From NCBI GenBank assembly GCA_034509755.1, contig CM067546.1, forward strand, positions 17,962,615 through 18,026,614: 64,000 nt of DNA, written 5' to 3'. Below the pieces are notes generated by a model, which saw nothing but the letters and a program-made list of their open reading frames with translations, ran no database searches and was not told the origin of the DNA. The first letter of the stretch is position 1; each line of letters begins with the position of its first letter. Source of the stretch: Anisodus tanguticus (taxonomy: Eukaryota; Streptophyta; Magnoliopsida; Solanales; Solanaceae). The position numbers and the translations under genes are program-made. Below are positions 25,560 to 37,923 of the stretch, in pieces.

Positions 25560-28500
25560 TGGTACTATTTTGGGAGTCGATGTTCTGAGTTGCCCATTGG
25601 GGGTAAAATATTATGACAAGAAACAATCGTGGATGTAATGATGTTAACTGAAGAACGTCTAGTCCAAAAGACAGTAAAGTGACAAATATATAGAACACCT
25701 AACCCAACCTAAGGCCGGATTATGTGGTATGTTTACAAATAATTATACTAGATGAACTTTCAATTCATGATAAGATATCATCTGACGATTGTATGAAATC
25801 CCAGGCTTTGGGAAAGAATGGGCAAGCCGAAATAAGATCAAAGGGGAATGTAAAGCAAAAAGGGGTGTCGTACAGTTTGAAGCATTTTGAGAATGTTTTT
25901 CGCCCCTTAGTGAATTACTTTTTATTGAATATGGGAGTTTGCTATGAATGCCTGATTTAAATGATAACCCCGGGCTAGAGGAACGATAAAGGAATAGATT
26001 TCTGGGGTTAAGTTACACGAAGTTTTGTTTCAGACGATGGTTAAAGAAAAGGGGTGCAGACGTTATGCCTAAACCAGCGACCCCAATCCCTCCACAAATA
26101 TTGGACGAGGGTTGGAAACAAGATAAGTCTCATTGATTGAAGTAAAATAGCATACCTTATCTATTGTGACTAACTTTGTGCATAGGTAGCAGTAAAGGAT
26201 TATAGATTTCCAATGATGGGTGATAAGGACTTAAGTTATGTGGTGTGATTCTACGAGCTGACCGAGTAAGAACACCTGGTAAAATATAGCTTTTGATAAA
26301 GATTGTGATATAACAGAGAATGACTATGAGTAGTAGGTGGATGGTCGGCAAGTACAAGCAGAATGTTATGACAGGATACTAAGGCCACAGGGTATTCCTC
26401 GTAGGGGCAGACAAGTGAAAATATTTTAAATGGTAAGGGTACCAATGATAAGACCCGGAAGGAACCCACGACAGTATAAATACCTTGACGATAGCAACCA
26501 TGGCAAATAAATGATATGTAGATCCTCCCATCTAAAACAACGAAACCCTGATGCACGGAAGCGATAAGTACAAGGGATATATCAAATCAAGGGATCCTTA
26601 AAGGAATTTAAGTTAGAAATGTAAGGATTAAATTATTGAGTGGCGGTCTAAGATAAGATCTAAATACCTATTAAGGGGGAAAGCCTGCGTAAGTAGTAAA
26701 TTGAAACCGAGCTATGATTTGAACTTGGATATGCCAAACACTAGTTTTGACCCGAATACCAGCAAAACGATGGTGGACAATAAGTAGAAGTAATGGAGAA
26801 TAAGGCCTGAAGTAGGCATATAATGGAAGGTAAAGTGATCGACATACTTCAAAGAGGCCAAAGTAGACATTAAGGAAAAGAGTTAAAGAGTTGGGACGAT
26901 AAAGTAAGAATAAGAGTAAGCAAATAATGGTGAATTTCTGAATTTATCAAATTTACCGGAGTTATGGTGACTAACGTGAGGTCTAAAGACATGAGCTGCA
27001 AAAAGAACCTAAGCCAAGCTATAAGGATGAAAGCATTAACTCAAGTACATAAATTGCGGTGAATCCAGCAGATCAACGCCTTGCAGACATGAATCCCTCT
27101 CTGAAAAAAAGGGTAGGACGACCAATAGCATGAACAATACTAAAGAATAGTACGGTTATGCTAAAGGTTTTCCTCCAAATAAGACATACGATATACCCGA
27201 CAAAAGAATTGTCCAAGGTGGCGAGTAGCAAACCTTAAAGTTATCAGAGTCCTACATTGTGCTCTTACTGTGAAGTTAATGTTTCTCTCAAAAGGGGCAC
27301 AAGTCCAGAGTAAGTAAAAATAGTGGATAAGGTTGACAAAGGTAAAAGACGCCGAAGATAAGAGGATGTCTGGTCTCCAGTACGTAAGAAAAAAGGAATA
27401 AGGTTAATAGTAAAGGAATGATACACCTTAAGAAAGGATACTAGAGAAAATATGGAGTATGACCAAGAGACTATTGACCTATTCCGGATTGCATAACATC
27501 GCTCATAGAATATCTGAATCGGAGAAGCTATAAGATATAAGAGATTTTGACATAATAGAAAAGGATGTGGTTGATGATATGGTCGAATAGCGCAAGAAAG
27601 AGAAGGAATGTCAAGATAAAATGGAAGCGTAAGATAACAAGTAGCTACAATAAATAGAAGCCAAGTGATGATAATTCCCTGAAGCAAAATGCGGAAGAAC
27701 GTTATCTTATATTGGGAATAAAAGAAACGTCGAGATGAAGATTGTTGTAGCAATCCACCCGTCTAGACTACATAGAGATATAACATGACGTGAACTAAAG
27801 GCAACAATGAAAAGCATACAAAAATTGGAGATTGATGGTCAACACATAAGAGGATGTACACTCGAAGCGGGAAAAGTTAATTAAGGATTATTGGGTGGCA
27901 CGGGAGTTGCTAAAGTATATCCCATTATCATCATAAACCTTTCTAATTTGGAAGACTGATATATAAATTGCTCGGCAGTTTGCATTGTGATAATCAGGAT
28001 CGTCTATAAGGTCGAAGGATGGCTAACAATTCATATTAAGAAGAATACCCATTTTCTGAAGGATATCTCAAATCATGGTATAAGCGCTCTCTCTTTGATA
28101 AACGAAACATACACTTGAAATAATGATAGCTATTATGCGAGGTACTAGTATGTCAACACATAAGTTTTTGTGTAAGGAAGATGGAGAAGACTCATATCGA
28201 AGAACAGAGAAGGGAGCGATTCGTGATAGCGGTAGTAAATCGGATACATTAAGTCATGAGAAAATGCACTTGTTAATAGAAGGATGTTTTAGAAGATTTC
28301 ATGACAAGAGAAGAATCAAATTTGAAAAAGAAAGAACGACGTAATCCTAAACATTAACGATCGTAGTACCCAAATTTGACCAAGAAATGCAATGACAGAC
28401 CGACCCACCTATCTAGTTCTTATATTAGATACTAAGAGTATTTATTGGGTATCCACCTATCTAGTTCTTATATTAGATACTAAGAGTATTTATTGGGTAT

Positions 28501-29060
28501 CCCCTTCAAAATTTACCATGATAGAAATGTGAAGGTAAAGAAGAAGTTATCGAGTGAAATGATTATATCTACAAATGTGATGATATAACTAAGGTAAGAA
28601 AGGGATGTATAAGAGTATGGGATAGATATGGAAGGAAAAAATAGAAGAAGAAACGAACGCAGATAACCATATTGCTTTCAAAAAACTCCTAACCTATGAC
28701 TATTGTCGCGTAACGTCTTCTTATTTTAATTCTACTTATGCTCCGTATCTATGAACTTCTATCACACAAATCCTATCGTGTGACGAACATTGTAACAAGG
28801 GAATAAAAGACATAGTTCAGATGTCGGGATTTAATGATTTGGGTAAATTGCAGTTACTAAGTGACATTGTAAAAGAGGTCGATGATGTACCGATACTATC
28901 GTGTTTGTGTAACCCTATGAGGTGACGGTTATGGTATCTGATTGCACGACAGGTTGAGATGATCCTAGGTACAAAAGAAATTCTGCCAAAGTTGTCGAAG
29001 GATATAAGAGTCGCTATCCCCGAGTAATAATGCCTCAACATTCGAGGACAAATGTTCTTA
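25560..29060 (+). other. Interior of element B, no recognisable coding domain
   Basis: Purine-rich on the plus strand and dense in stops in all frames. The longest frame (27265-27753, minus) is hydrophobic, low in complexity and antisense to the element, so I treat it as chance. A faint 'AIHPSRLHRDI' at about 27750 may be a ghost of the integrase region. A perfect 48-bp tandem duplication lies at 28405-28500. Confidence 0.5.
28405..28500. repeat. Perfect 48-bp tandem duplication
   Basis: Units 28405-28452 and 28453-28500 are identical ('ccacctatctagttcttata...'). It is a recent event compared with the decay around it. Confidence 0.95.
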
Positions 29061-29070
29061 CGGGGAAGAA

Positions 29071-31430
29071 TGTTACACCCCGTAAATTCACATATCGAAT
29101 ATACCTTAAGTTAAGGAGCCTAATATAAGGAAGAATTTTTTATTGGAAAGGTTAAGGAATTGTTGAGTTGGAACCCGAAGAAGTTACAAGAGTTTCAAAT
29201 AGATGTTAAGCTCTTTGTGTTTGCAATCCTTACATTGAGTGCGTCATGTCAAGTCGATGCAAGGTGAGAAGAGTATAATGTTGATAAAAGAATAATAAAG
29301 GCCTTGGGCCAAGACTGAAATAACATTCAAAGGATTTCGAGTTATACTCATCGTTTCACACCCGTTTGAGGATCCCATTAATCAACTTTATTTATTATGA
29401 ATATAGCTCCATTCCGAGGGTTATATACGACATAAATGGATGTTAAGAAGGTTTATGGGTGGTTATATATCATGGGGATAAAAGGAATCACACTCGAAAA
29501 AGTTTGATGAAGATAGGACGATATACTAAACATTTCACCCCACGAAATCCGTTCTGCCTCGCGGATGCCACCACTGATCAAAGCCACCATTTCACTACCT
29601 CACCAAAAACATTTCCATTTCGCCCCAAATTGAACGTAGATGCTCTCAAACACTCTCCCAAGTTATATACAACATTGAAGAGCTATTCCACAATATTAAG
29701 ATGTAAATTCTCCCTCAAGAAGCTCGGATTACCTTAAAATCTCTCTTGGATTACCGGAAACAACTCGGATGTTTTGAAGAATTGAAATGAGCTTTGGTAT
29801 GAAGGATATGTTGAGTGTTTGAGGTATGATTCTTACTATACTTAGCACTCTTTAGCTTCTCATAGCTCAAAGTCATCTCTTGGTAAAAGTAATACATGGA
29901 AATCTAAGGTCAATTTCATATTTGATCATAATAGTCGTTGTGTTGGTTGTTGGATAGTTTAATAAGGTTTTTGATATAACTATGGCTAGGCTTCACAAAG
30001 TATGGTTATTGTGATATTGATGGTATTGACATTTTTGAAATGAGGTGAGAATATTTTAAGTTACCATGGAAATGAGATGACATAAAGAATGTACGCTAAG
30101 TGTTCGATGAAATGTCGCAACGATGAAATTATGAAACCATTGATTGGATATTGATACAGATTTTCCTTATTGTTAGGTTGACGATTGTAAAACAAGCGAG
30201 GGATAATCGGAGTGGTATTGATCATCAACAAGGTATGTTAAGGCTCACTCCTTCATCCTTTTGGCATGATCCACGAATAAACGTAATAGTAACGATGTCC
30301 CTTCAAAAGAAACTCTAATCTTAAGGCTAAAGCTTGTGCTTATCATTGATTTAGATTGATACATCTCATTGCCCTCATTGGTTGTGTCGGGAGCCTTGAT
30401 TTCATTTCGAATCATATGGCTTCCTGCAAATCTGGTTGATTCTTTGAAAATTGATACAAACACAGTTACATAACGATAATCGAAGGATAACGACGTTAAG
30501 TTACTCCGATTAGATTCCTAAGGCCCTTCAGAGTCATTGATTGCATTCCACTTATATATTTATTTATTTTTTTTCCGAGCCATGCTATAGTCGGCCGGGT
30601 ACGACACTTATATGTACACACCCCTACAGTTGGTTTTGATATTATCGAGTCACATATCTGGGTTAGGTATGACCGAGTCCTCTACGAGGCCGATTACGAT
30701 ATGACATGACATGATTTACCCTGCAGAGTGTCTTGGTAGTATATTATATATTTATATATATAGCCCCAAAGAGTGGATCAATTTTTGCAGACATGCATAT
30801 ATATTCATGATTGTAACAGTGTATACCCTCATAGTCTTGTTATGAGTTTCAGGTTAACTTCTACACTCTTCCTTTGTATTTAATCATTTATTTATGTGTT
30901 GCCTACCTTACATATTAAGTACATCTTTCGTACTGATTCTCCTCTCCGGGGGCACTGGTTTTATGCCCATTGGTACTGATAGAGATTCAGATGCTACCTT
31001 GCAGTAGGTGACTCGATTCATCTTAGGGTTGTCACACTCTTTTCTTCTAGAGCAATCTTGTGAGCTGATTGGTATGGTGATTGTATATATGTATACAGTT
31101 GGGTACGATGGAGTCCTGTCCTGACCAGATATTGTGTGTATACTCTCTAGAGGCTTGTAGACAGTCCTTTTAAGTATAGTGGTCTGGTGTGGCCTTGTCG
31201 ACCCTTTCAGTAGACTTGTTATGTTTATATCGACCTTGTCGGTCTTGTTGTATATATATGTATATGATGGGACTTTTTTGCGTGTAGGTGATTGTGTCTT
31301 GTTCAGGTAATCATCTATTAGAGGACTTGTCATCCCTTATGTTGTGGAGTGTGTTATAGGTATCGAGATTGGTATGCTTGGGCCTTAGGGCATCGGGTGC
31401 TAGCCATACCCCCAAGGTTGGGGTGTGACA
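29071..31430 (+). repeat. 3' LTR of element B
   Basis: 2360 bp, starts directly after the polypurine tract and ends GGGTGTGACA at 31430. Lacks about 90 bp present in the 5' LTR near 22643. Many point differences from the 5' LTR show that the insertion is old. Confidence 0.9.
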
Positions 31431-33830
31431 TATGCTTACTACATGATCGAGTTAAATATCGAATGCATACAAACAATAACTCAACATGGCATAAACTGTT
31501 TCAAATAAGGTAGAAGATGTTGGTACAAATGCTATCTAAGCAGCTTAACATACATATCACAACACAAAGTGACTTGGGAGGTGCAACAGTCTAACCTGAA
31601 CACATTTCCATATGAAACAGATAAGGGAAGAGTGTAGATAGTTTAATAGACATGCTGGACATATAAATGAACATGCAATCATTTAAAGGCAACATTTTAA
31701 AGGTACAAGATCACTTAGGCTAGACTAAGCTTACAGGGTCACGTCCATGCTATGTACTAGGCATAGTGACACTCAAACAAGTAGGGTAAACAACAGTCAG
31801 TTTTGATAGGCATGTAGACACAGGGATGAACTAGTAACCAAATAAATATGGCATTTCAGATATTCAGAATCATTTAAGCTAAACTAAGCATACATAATCA
31901 CATTCATGTTATACATTAGACATGGTGACATTTCCAAACAAACACGGTAGGGTCAAGAAGATCCCAAGTCAAACAACTATCATAACATAACTAACCCACA
32001 TCTAAAGTCTACTTGATTAAACATAGGTACTCAGCAAGGTAGCATACTTCTGGATTCTAAGAATGAAAAAACAACAGTCATGTTAATCATTTACAACACA
32101 ATATTTACTAAATTGAAACAACATACATACCACATAACTCTAAGTATAGACCTAAGATAGCATACTTAGCATACTCAGTCAACTAAACATGAAAGCATCC
32201 TAAGGTATTTTACTAATCAACATCACAATCCTTTTAAACAAGTATTAAACAACATTTTTAACATATTACATTGAACATAAACCTAATCAATAGCTTAATA
32301 AACTAGAATATTTAGATCAGCTAAAACAGACTAACCAAACATCATACTTAGGCATTAACTAGTCTACAACAGGATTTCACTAATCAAATACTGATACAGT
32401 ACCTACAACACATCAATCAGGAGCCTACCAAATCATATCTAAACCATATTAACTTAATAAGGTAGGTTATATAACTTTAGACAGTTAAGAACACAACAAC
32501 ATGAATAGCTAAACTAACACATGATTAATGTAAAGACACATATAAAATATGAAAAACAATAGACTGAGAGGATTTTGAGTTTACCTCTCTTATGCGCAGC
32601 CTTGTTGAGATCTAGAGTTGATAGCCTTTCCTCCAAATTCCATGAACTCAGCAACACATACCGGAAAGAAAAAAAGTTTTAGACTAAGAAAACCTTAGAA
32701 AAGAGAAAGGGGGACTATTAGGGTTCAAAAAAGGATAATCCCTGATCACTGCCTTAATTTTAGGGTTTCTTTTTACTCAAAAATTAGGTTTTTTTAGCTA
32801 TTTTCAAACTTGTGAACCTATGTCATATAATGAGGGGCGGGGTACTTTATATATAACCCCAGAAACACTAAGGATTGGATCCCAATTGATGTGGGACAAG
32901 AATCAAATTTTAAATCCATTTGAAAAATCAAAATAAAGAGTCAACCTTGGTGATTCGTCGATGTACAGAAGCAACAGACAATATCCATTAATGGATTTGT
33001 CTAGCATGCAGAAAAATTAAAGACATGGAGGTGTTACCTTCGCACGATGGTACCCTAGTGGAGAAGACACAAGGCTCATTAAGAGTCTTGCCCAAAAATG
33101 GCGAACACAGGACTTAATAAAGCATCGTTGCCTGAGAATATGCCGAACCCGGCAAGAGGAGAGAGATTAGCGTACAAGGGTGGCTAGGGTGCGAAATGAT
33201 ATAACGGGGCGGGGGAAGGGGGGGGAGGTCTCACCCTTTAAATGTGATATGGGTCGGATCTAGTCTGATTTGGACTGGATCTGGCTAATATTAAAAGAAA
33301 TATAAGGAGCACAACAACGAAATAAGAGGGCACTGGCAGACTGAGGGATGATTTTACAAATGTGGTCACCTAACATTTCAATTGTGGCCAAATTAACCAG
33401 ATCTTTAAATTAAAGCACAAATTGAAAATCAATTTAAAACAAACCTTTAAATAATATCCATAAAATGCAAAATCCTTAAAAATTACATCAAAATGATAAT
33501 AAAATTGATGTGATATTTTACACTCTATTTAATTACATAATTTATGTAATTTTACGGAGTGAAATATCTATTAATTAATTTAGACAATTAATTAAATAAT
33601 TGTCCTCATCAATTTGAGTTATAAATTGATAAATATATTTCAAAAATATATAAAAATACATAAATGATATAAAATAATATACTTCATGAGATTTTGCCAA
33701 GTAAATGGCAAAATGTGACCGGAATAAATTATTTTTATCTTGTAAAAAATGGATATTTCACTCCGTTCATGACTCACGAACTTTGAATAATTAAATAAAA
33801 GTATTCGAGGGTAAAACTTAGGTGTCAACA
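31431..33830 (-). repeat. Ogre-type 5' LTR, 5' portion (second segment)
   Basis: On the minus strand the LTR starts TGTTGACACC at 33830. This is the same start as the solo LTR at 9247. Minus TATATATAAA at about 32847-32856 lies next to 'tcccacatc', the same promoter layout as at 10192-10247. G-rich low complexity at about 33203-33230. The sequence to the right belongs to another LTR (C), so 33831 onward is the insertion target. Confidence 0.8.
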
Positions 33831-34662
33831 TTCATAAATAGCTAAATGTAAGTATACTCATACTTGTTAAAATCTGCAGAAGTCTAAGAAAAATATTGAA
33901 TCATAAAAAGACATCTTAATAAGTCATACGAGACTTTCGACATCTACCCACAATCTGACAACTGTCATTAGAGCTTCTAAGATGAACAACAAGTGTCTAA
34001 CTTCGGGATGCAGCCCAGAAACTGAAGCAAATAAATAAGGAAAGAGCGGAGTCTTACAGACAATTATGTGGGCTCACCAAATAGTTCAGAAAGCAGCAAG
34101 TTCTCCTATTTCATACGCGTATCACGAACTTGCTCTTTGATGTTACCTGACACACCATAAAAAACAACAATGGTATGCTTGAGTACTAGGTACTCAGTAA
34201 GTGTCTAAGAGGTAGTAGTTAATAAATTTAAATCAAGATAATAAAATTAGTAAATAGTTGAAATTCAGAGACAGCGTAAAACATCAAACTTAGCAAAAAT
34301 CATCAATGAGAAAACAATAATAAAGAATACATCAATTTTAAATCATTTACCTTTTACCATATTAAGTATTACTCTTGCGAACCTGAAATCATCAACAAGT
34401 CAACTCATAGGCAATCAAAGAATCAACACATGCCAACTCAAGGGCAAACAACCATTTGATACACTGGGGTTACCATTCCTCGGAGGTTAATTGTCCTTTA
34501 GATTAGCACATCAATAGATACATATGGGTTATTTCCCATGGAGGTCAATCGTCCTCTGGACTGACATAGTACTGCTCGAAAGCAATACATTCAGATCCAT
34601 AATAGTTAATCGTTCTCTGATTTAGCACATCTTGCCCATACAGGCCCAAATACAAATACATA
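33831..34662 (-). repeat. Tekay-like LTR C, fragment 1
   Basis: Minus-strand sequence with landmarks of Solanaceae Tekay-like LTR ends, for example minus 'gtgagcccacataattgtct', 'ctgggctgcatccc' and 'gacagttgtcagattgtgg'. It is cut on the left by the Ogre element at 33830 and on the right by the copia element at 34663. It resumes at 44730. Confidence 0.65.
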
Positions 34663-35599
34663 TGTTGATGTTGGATGGATGTTGTGAAAACATCTGTAAA
34701 TGCTCAGGACAACATCTTATGAAAATAAGAATGTTGCCTGCGATGTTGTGACAACATTCCTGACAACATCCCTGTAACAATTTTGCCTATTCTTCCGGCC
34801 AAAACAGGTTGTGTTACTGTGAGTAAAAAATGACCTAGGCAAACTAACAATGATGTTCTGTTTAAAACGTGGTAAAAGAAACAGTCAAAGCTTGGAGAGG
34901 AAGCAACGTGAAGACCAAGTCCAGAACGTTGAGCTTTTGAAGGAGCAAGAACCGGTCCAAGCTGAAGTCTTCTTTTACTCAGCCTCCGCAACCAACCAGT
35001 GAGGATTTCAAGGGAAGTTCCACACTATAAATAGAAGGGAACTTCAGAGTATCGATATCCAGAATTGAACGAGAAGAATTACCAAGAGAACTCTCAGATA
35101 TTCACCTTAGAAACTGGATCAACACACTTAGCCTAAAGTTTTATAACAACTTCTAGTCCTACATTACTACTGCTGCTCAGATTCTAGATCAAGCTTATAT
35201 TTCAAGCAATAGTAATGAAGATGTTGTATTTATTATTTTAGATCTTTTAACTTTAGGCTGAAGTCATCTGCGACTTCATTTTTGTTTGTAATTTCTTTTT
35301 AGCATTTATTGTTCAATCTTGTAAAAAGAAATTCATTTGTAATTGTATATAATTTATACAATTCTTTGGTCATTGACCATCAAGGGATATATTAATATAT
35401 ACCCTTAAAAATATAAACCTTGTTTCTCTTTACTTTTCCGCTACATTTACTCTATAAAGGTTTATAACTGTTTTATCACAATGTTGGGTCAGATGTTGAC
35501 ACAATATTGAAGGCAACATCCAAAAACTATTTTAATTGCTTTAGTTGTTACTGTTTTATTCTTACATATTCTTGCTTATCCGTAGCCCCGGACCCAACA
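34663..35599 (+). repeat. 5' LTR of the copia element
   Basis: TG...CA ends. It carries several ATGTTG/CAACAT palindromes near its start (34679-34693, 34743-34757) and a TATAAATA box at 35026-35033. A short inverted repeat flanks the R/U5 area ('gaagtcatctgcgacttc', 35262-35279). Confidence 0.95.
35026..35033 (+). promoter_or_regulatory. TATA box of the copia 5' LTR
   Basis: TATAAATA within 'cactataaatagaagg', conserved in the 3' LTR at 44157-44164. Predicted transcription start roughly 25-35 bp downstream. Confidence 0.7.
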
Positions 35600-35601
35600 A
35601 G

Positions 35602-35613
35602 TGGTATCAGAGC
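35602..35613 (+). other. Primer-binding site of the copia element
   Basis: TGGTATCAGAGC two bases after the LTR; perfect complement class for the initiator tRNA-Met 3' end. Confidence 0.9.
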
Positions 35614-35656
35614 CAACACTTGATACAATAAGTGTTTGATTCTGAATATTACGGCT

Positions 35657-36631
35657 ATGGACTCAGCTATACAAAACGTTGGTAGACTTCCAATTCTTGA
35701 CGGAACTAACTATGCCTGTTGGAAAATCCGACTACGTTCACACATCAAATCCATTGATGTTCGAGCTTGGAGATCAGTTTCCGAATGCTATGTGATTCCC
35801 AAGTACCCAGCAGACGAGGATGATGATGTACTTACCAAACCCGAATCTGAATGGACTACGGAAGAGATCAACAATGCGAGCTTCAATGAAAAGGCCCTAA
35901 ATGCGATATTTGGATGTGTAGATCTCTATATGTTTAAACTAATCCAGAATTATACTACGGCCAAGGACGCTTGGGAGACCTTACAAACTCATTGTGAAGG
36001 TACCTCAAGTGTACGACGTATAAAGCTTCGCATGATTTTGAGCCAATACGAACGTTTAAGGATGGATGAATCTGAAGACATAAAATCCTATTTTGAAAAG
36101 TTAATTGACATTGCTAATCAGTGTCAAGTGCTTGGTTCTCCTTTAACCAACACACAACTTGTGTATAAAGCTCTCAGATCTCTTCCTGAAAGGTTTAATA
36201 CTAAGATTTATGCTATTGAAGAGGCCCATAATCTTGCTACTATGGATCTACATGCCTTGATGAGCATCTTTCAAACATATGAGATAAACATGAAGAGCCA
36301 AAGAGATCTGTATAAATACAAGACTTTGACACTCCAAGGACAAACCTCAGAAACTGAATTGGAAAACGAGGAAGAAAACTTGGAGGAACTGGGAAATGGT
36401 GCAACTGTTGCCTTACTTACTCGTCGATTCAATTCGATGGTTAGAAAGATCAACATTGATCGTAATAAAGCCAAATACAAACAACATCAAAACCCACTCT
36501 TCAATAAACAACCGAATATGTCACTTTCTGAGCAAAGAAATCACAATCCACTGAGGAAATCTAACTCCGACAGTACCAATTTCAATCCCAAGCAACTCGA
36601 GGGAGTGCAATGTCATGCATGCTCAGGTTAG
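35657..36631 (+). pseudogene. copia gag (capsid), broken at first CCHC knuckle
   Basis: The ATG at 35657 opens 'MDSAIQNVGRLPILDGTNY'; the frame upstream to 35636 lacks an ATG. The central part has the capsid-like UBN2/retrotrans_gag pattern ('YACWKIRLRSHI', 'AKDAWETLQTHCEGTSSVR', 'LTNTQLVYKALRSLPERFN'). The frame stops at 36629-36631, just after 'QCHACSG', where a knuckle should continue. The stop is caused by a 14-bp tandem duplication at 36633-36660. Subtracting 14 nt would bring gag into the same frame as pol, as expected of a single gag-pol ORF. Gag forms the virus-like particle in which reverse transcription occurs. Confidence 0.85.
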
Positions 36632-36696
36632 AGACACTATGTTAGGGACACTATGCTAATGAGTGTGCAAACACCCTTAGAAAAAATGGTAAGGTT

Positions 36697-37398
36697 ATGT
36701 GGGTAACTCTCAGTGATGATGAGAACGAAGAGGAGGAAGGAGATCAAGAAGAAGAACCACAGGCAATGCTGGCAGCCATGTTCGAACATTCACTGTCCGA
36801 CGATGAAGATGTTATTGACAATGTTGCGACAACATCAGACTCAATATATGGAATGTCTTCAACATCAGAGAGGTATGTATACTTTGACTATTCTGATGTA
36901 AATTGTTTTAGTGGATTTATTTCTTCATCTGAGGCTATATATTTGGATCTAGTTGACTCCAAAGACGACGTAATAAAGGAATTACAAAATCTGTGTAAAG
37001 CCTTAATCACTGAATCTGAGCAACTAGACTCAAAAGCAAAATTATTGGCTCATGAGAATAGAAATCTGAAAGGCACAATCAACCGATTAGAGGTGGTACT
37101 TACCAAGAAGGACCTAGAGCTTGGTAAGATTCCTGCACGATTGAACGTAGCTGAGACCACCTTTCAAAGGCTCAACATGGGAACCTCCAAACTGGATGAA
37201 ATATTAAACTTCAATAATCCTACAAGGGCTGGGCTTGGGTACCAAACTCCTAGAAAAACAAATACTTCCAGAATCCATAGTCAAACTGAGAGGATAAAAT
37301 TTTTCAAATAAAATACGAGCAACTCTCAGATCACTGAAATTGGATCGAAGTTTGTATGTAGCTTCTGTAAAAAGATAGGACATCTTATGCCCTACTGC
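36697..37398 (+). pseudogene. gag C-terminal: acidic region, coiled coil, second CCHC knuckle
   Basis: Same frame as pol. It starts with an acidic stretch ('DDENEEEEGDQEEEPQ'), then a heptad-like coiled coil at about 36950-37140 ('KDDVIKELQNLCKALI', 'ENRNLKGTINRLEVVL'). A stop follows at 37309-37311, then an intact C-x2-C-x4-H-x4-C knuckle at 37357-37398 ('CSFCKKIGHLMPYC'). The knuckle binds genomic RNA in related elements. Only the stop at 37309 separates the coiled coil from the knuckle. Confidence 0.75.
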
Positions 37399-37923
37399 TA
37401 CAAACTTCAAAACTCTGCACTCAAGATATTGCCTAAAATGTCATTAGCAATGTTGCCCAACATCACTGACATCATTCAAAGCAACCTGCCTGAAAGCAGA
37501 ACGAAGAAAAAGGAATGGGTACCCAAATTGAATCTGAAATGTAATGTGTGCATAACTGCTTTTCGTACTAACATTATAGGGTCTTGGTATTTAGATAGTG
37601 GCTGCTCACGTCATATGACAGGTACCAAAGGCCTATTGAAGGAGTATGGATCATTCAATGGAGGATACGTGACCTTTGGAGGAGGAAGTAAGAGTAAGAT
37701 AATTGGTAAAGGAACTCTTAATGTTCCGGATGTACCAGCCTTGAAAAATGTTCTTCATGTAGAAGGTTTGGTTGCTAATCTTCTTAGCATAAGCCAACTA
37801 TGTGATGATGATCTCGAGGTGAAATTCAACAAGCTTGGATGCAAGGTTACAGATTCTGCAGATAAATGTGTCATGTCAGGAACCCGAACGAGAGATAATT
37901 GCTATTTAGTCGGTAGACAATAG
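37399..37923 (+). pseudogene. copia aspartic protease
   Basis: 'SWYLDSGCSRHMTGTKGLL' places the catalytic Asp at 37594-37596, in the DSG(C/A) motif of copia proteases. The flap-side 'VTFGGGSKSKIIGKGTL' and the 'LLSISQLCDDDLEVKFN' end are also present. The enzyme processes Gag-Pol. The frame ends at TAG 37921-37923, then continues in phase into the pre-integrase region. Confidence 0.85.

Larger units (their letters stand above)
22110..31430 (+). mobile_element. Tekay-like LTR element B, interior lacks recognisable pol
   Basis: LTRs 22110-24563 and 29071-31430, both TGTTACAC...GTGTGACA. Primer-binding site 24568-24578 (TGGTAACAGAG, tRNA-iMet type). Polypurine tract 29061-29070, preceded by 'cattcgaggacaaatgttctta', the Tekay/Del 3' signature. 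The interior is 4507 bp. Only gag-like scraps are recognisable at 24675-25480; no protease, reverse transcriptase or integrase motif is readable. Flanking pentamers AATGT (22105-22109) and TATGC (31431-31435) agree at only 3 of 5 positions, so any target duplication has decayed. It sits in the Ogre LTR, opposite in orientation. Confidence 0.88.

Noticed and set aside
27265..27753. 162-codon minus-strand open frame in element B
   Set aside because: Antisense to the element, low-complexity hydrophobic composition and no domain; a by-product of purine-rich plus-strand sequence lacking minus-strand stops.
33200..33232. G-rich run as a telomere-like or quadruplex element
   Set aside because: Irregular G run within the Ogre LTR, no repeat unit; no independent support for function.
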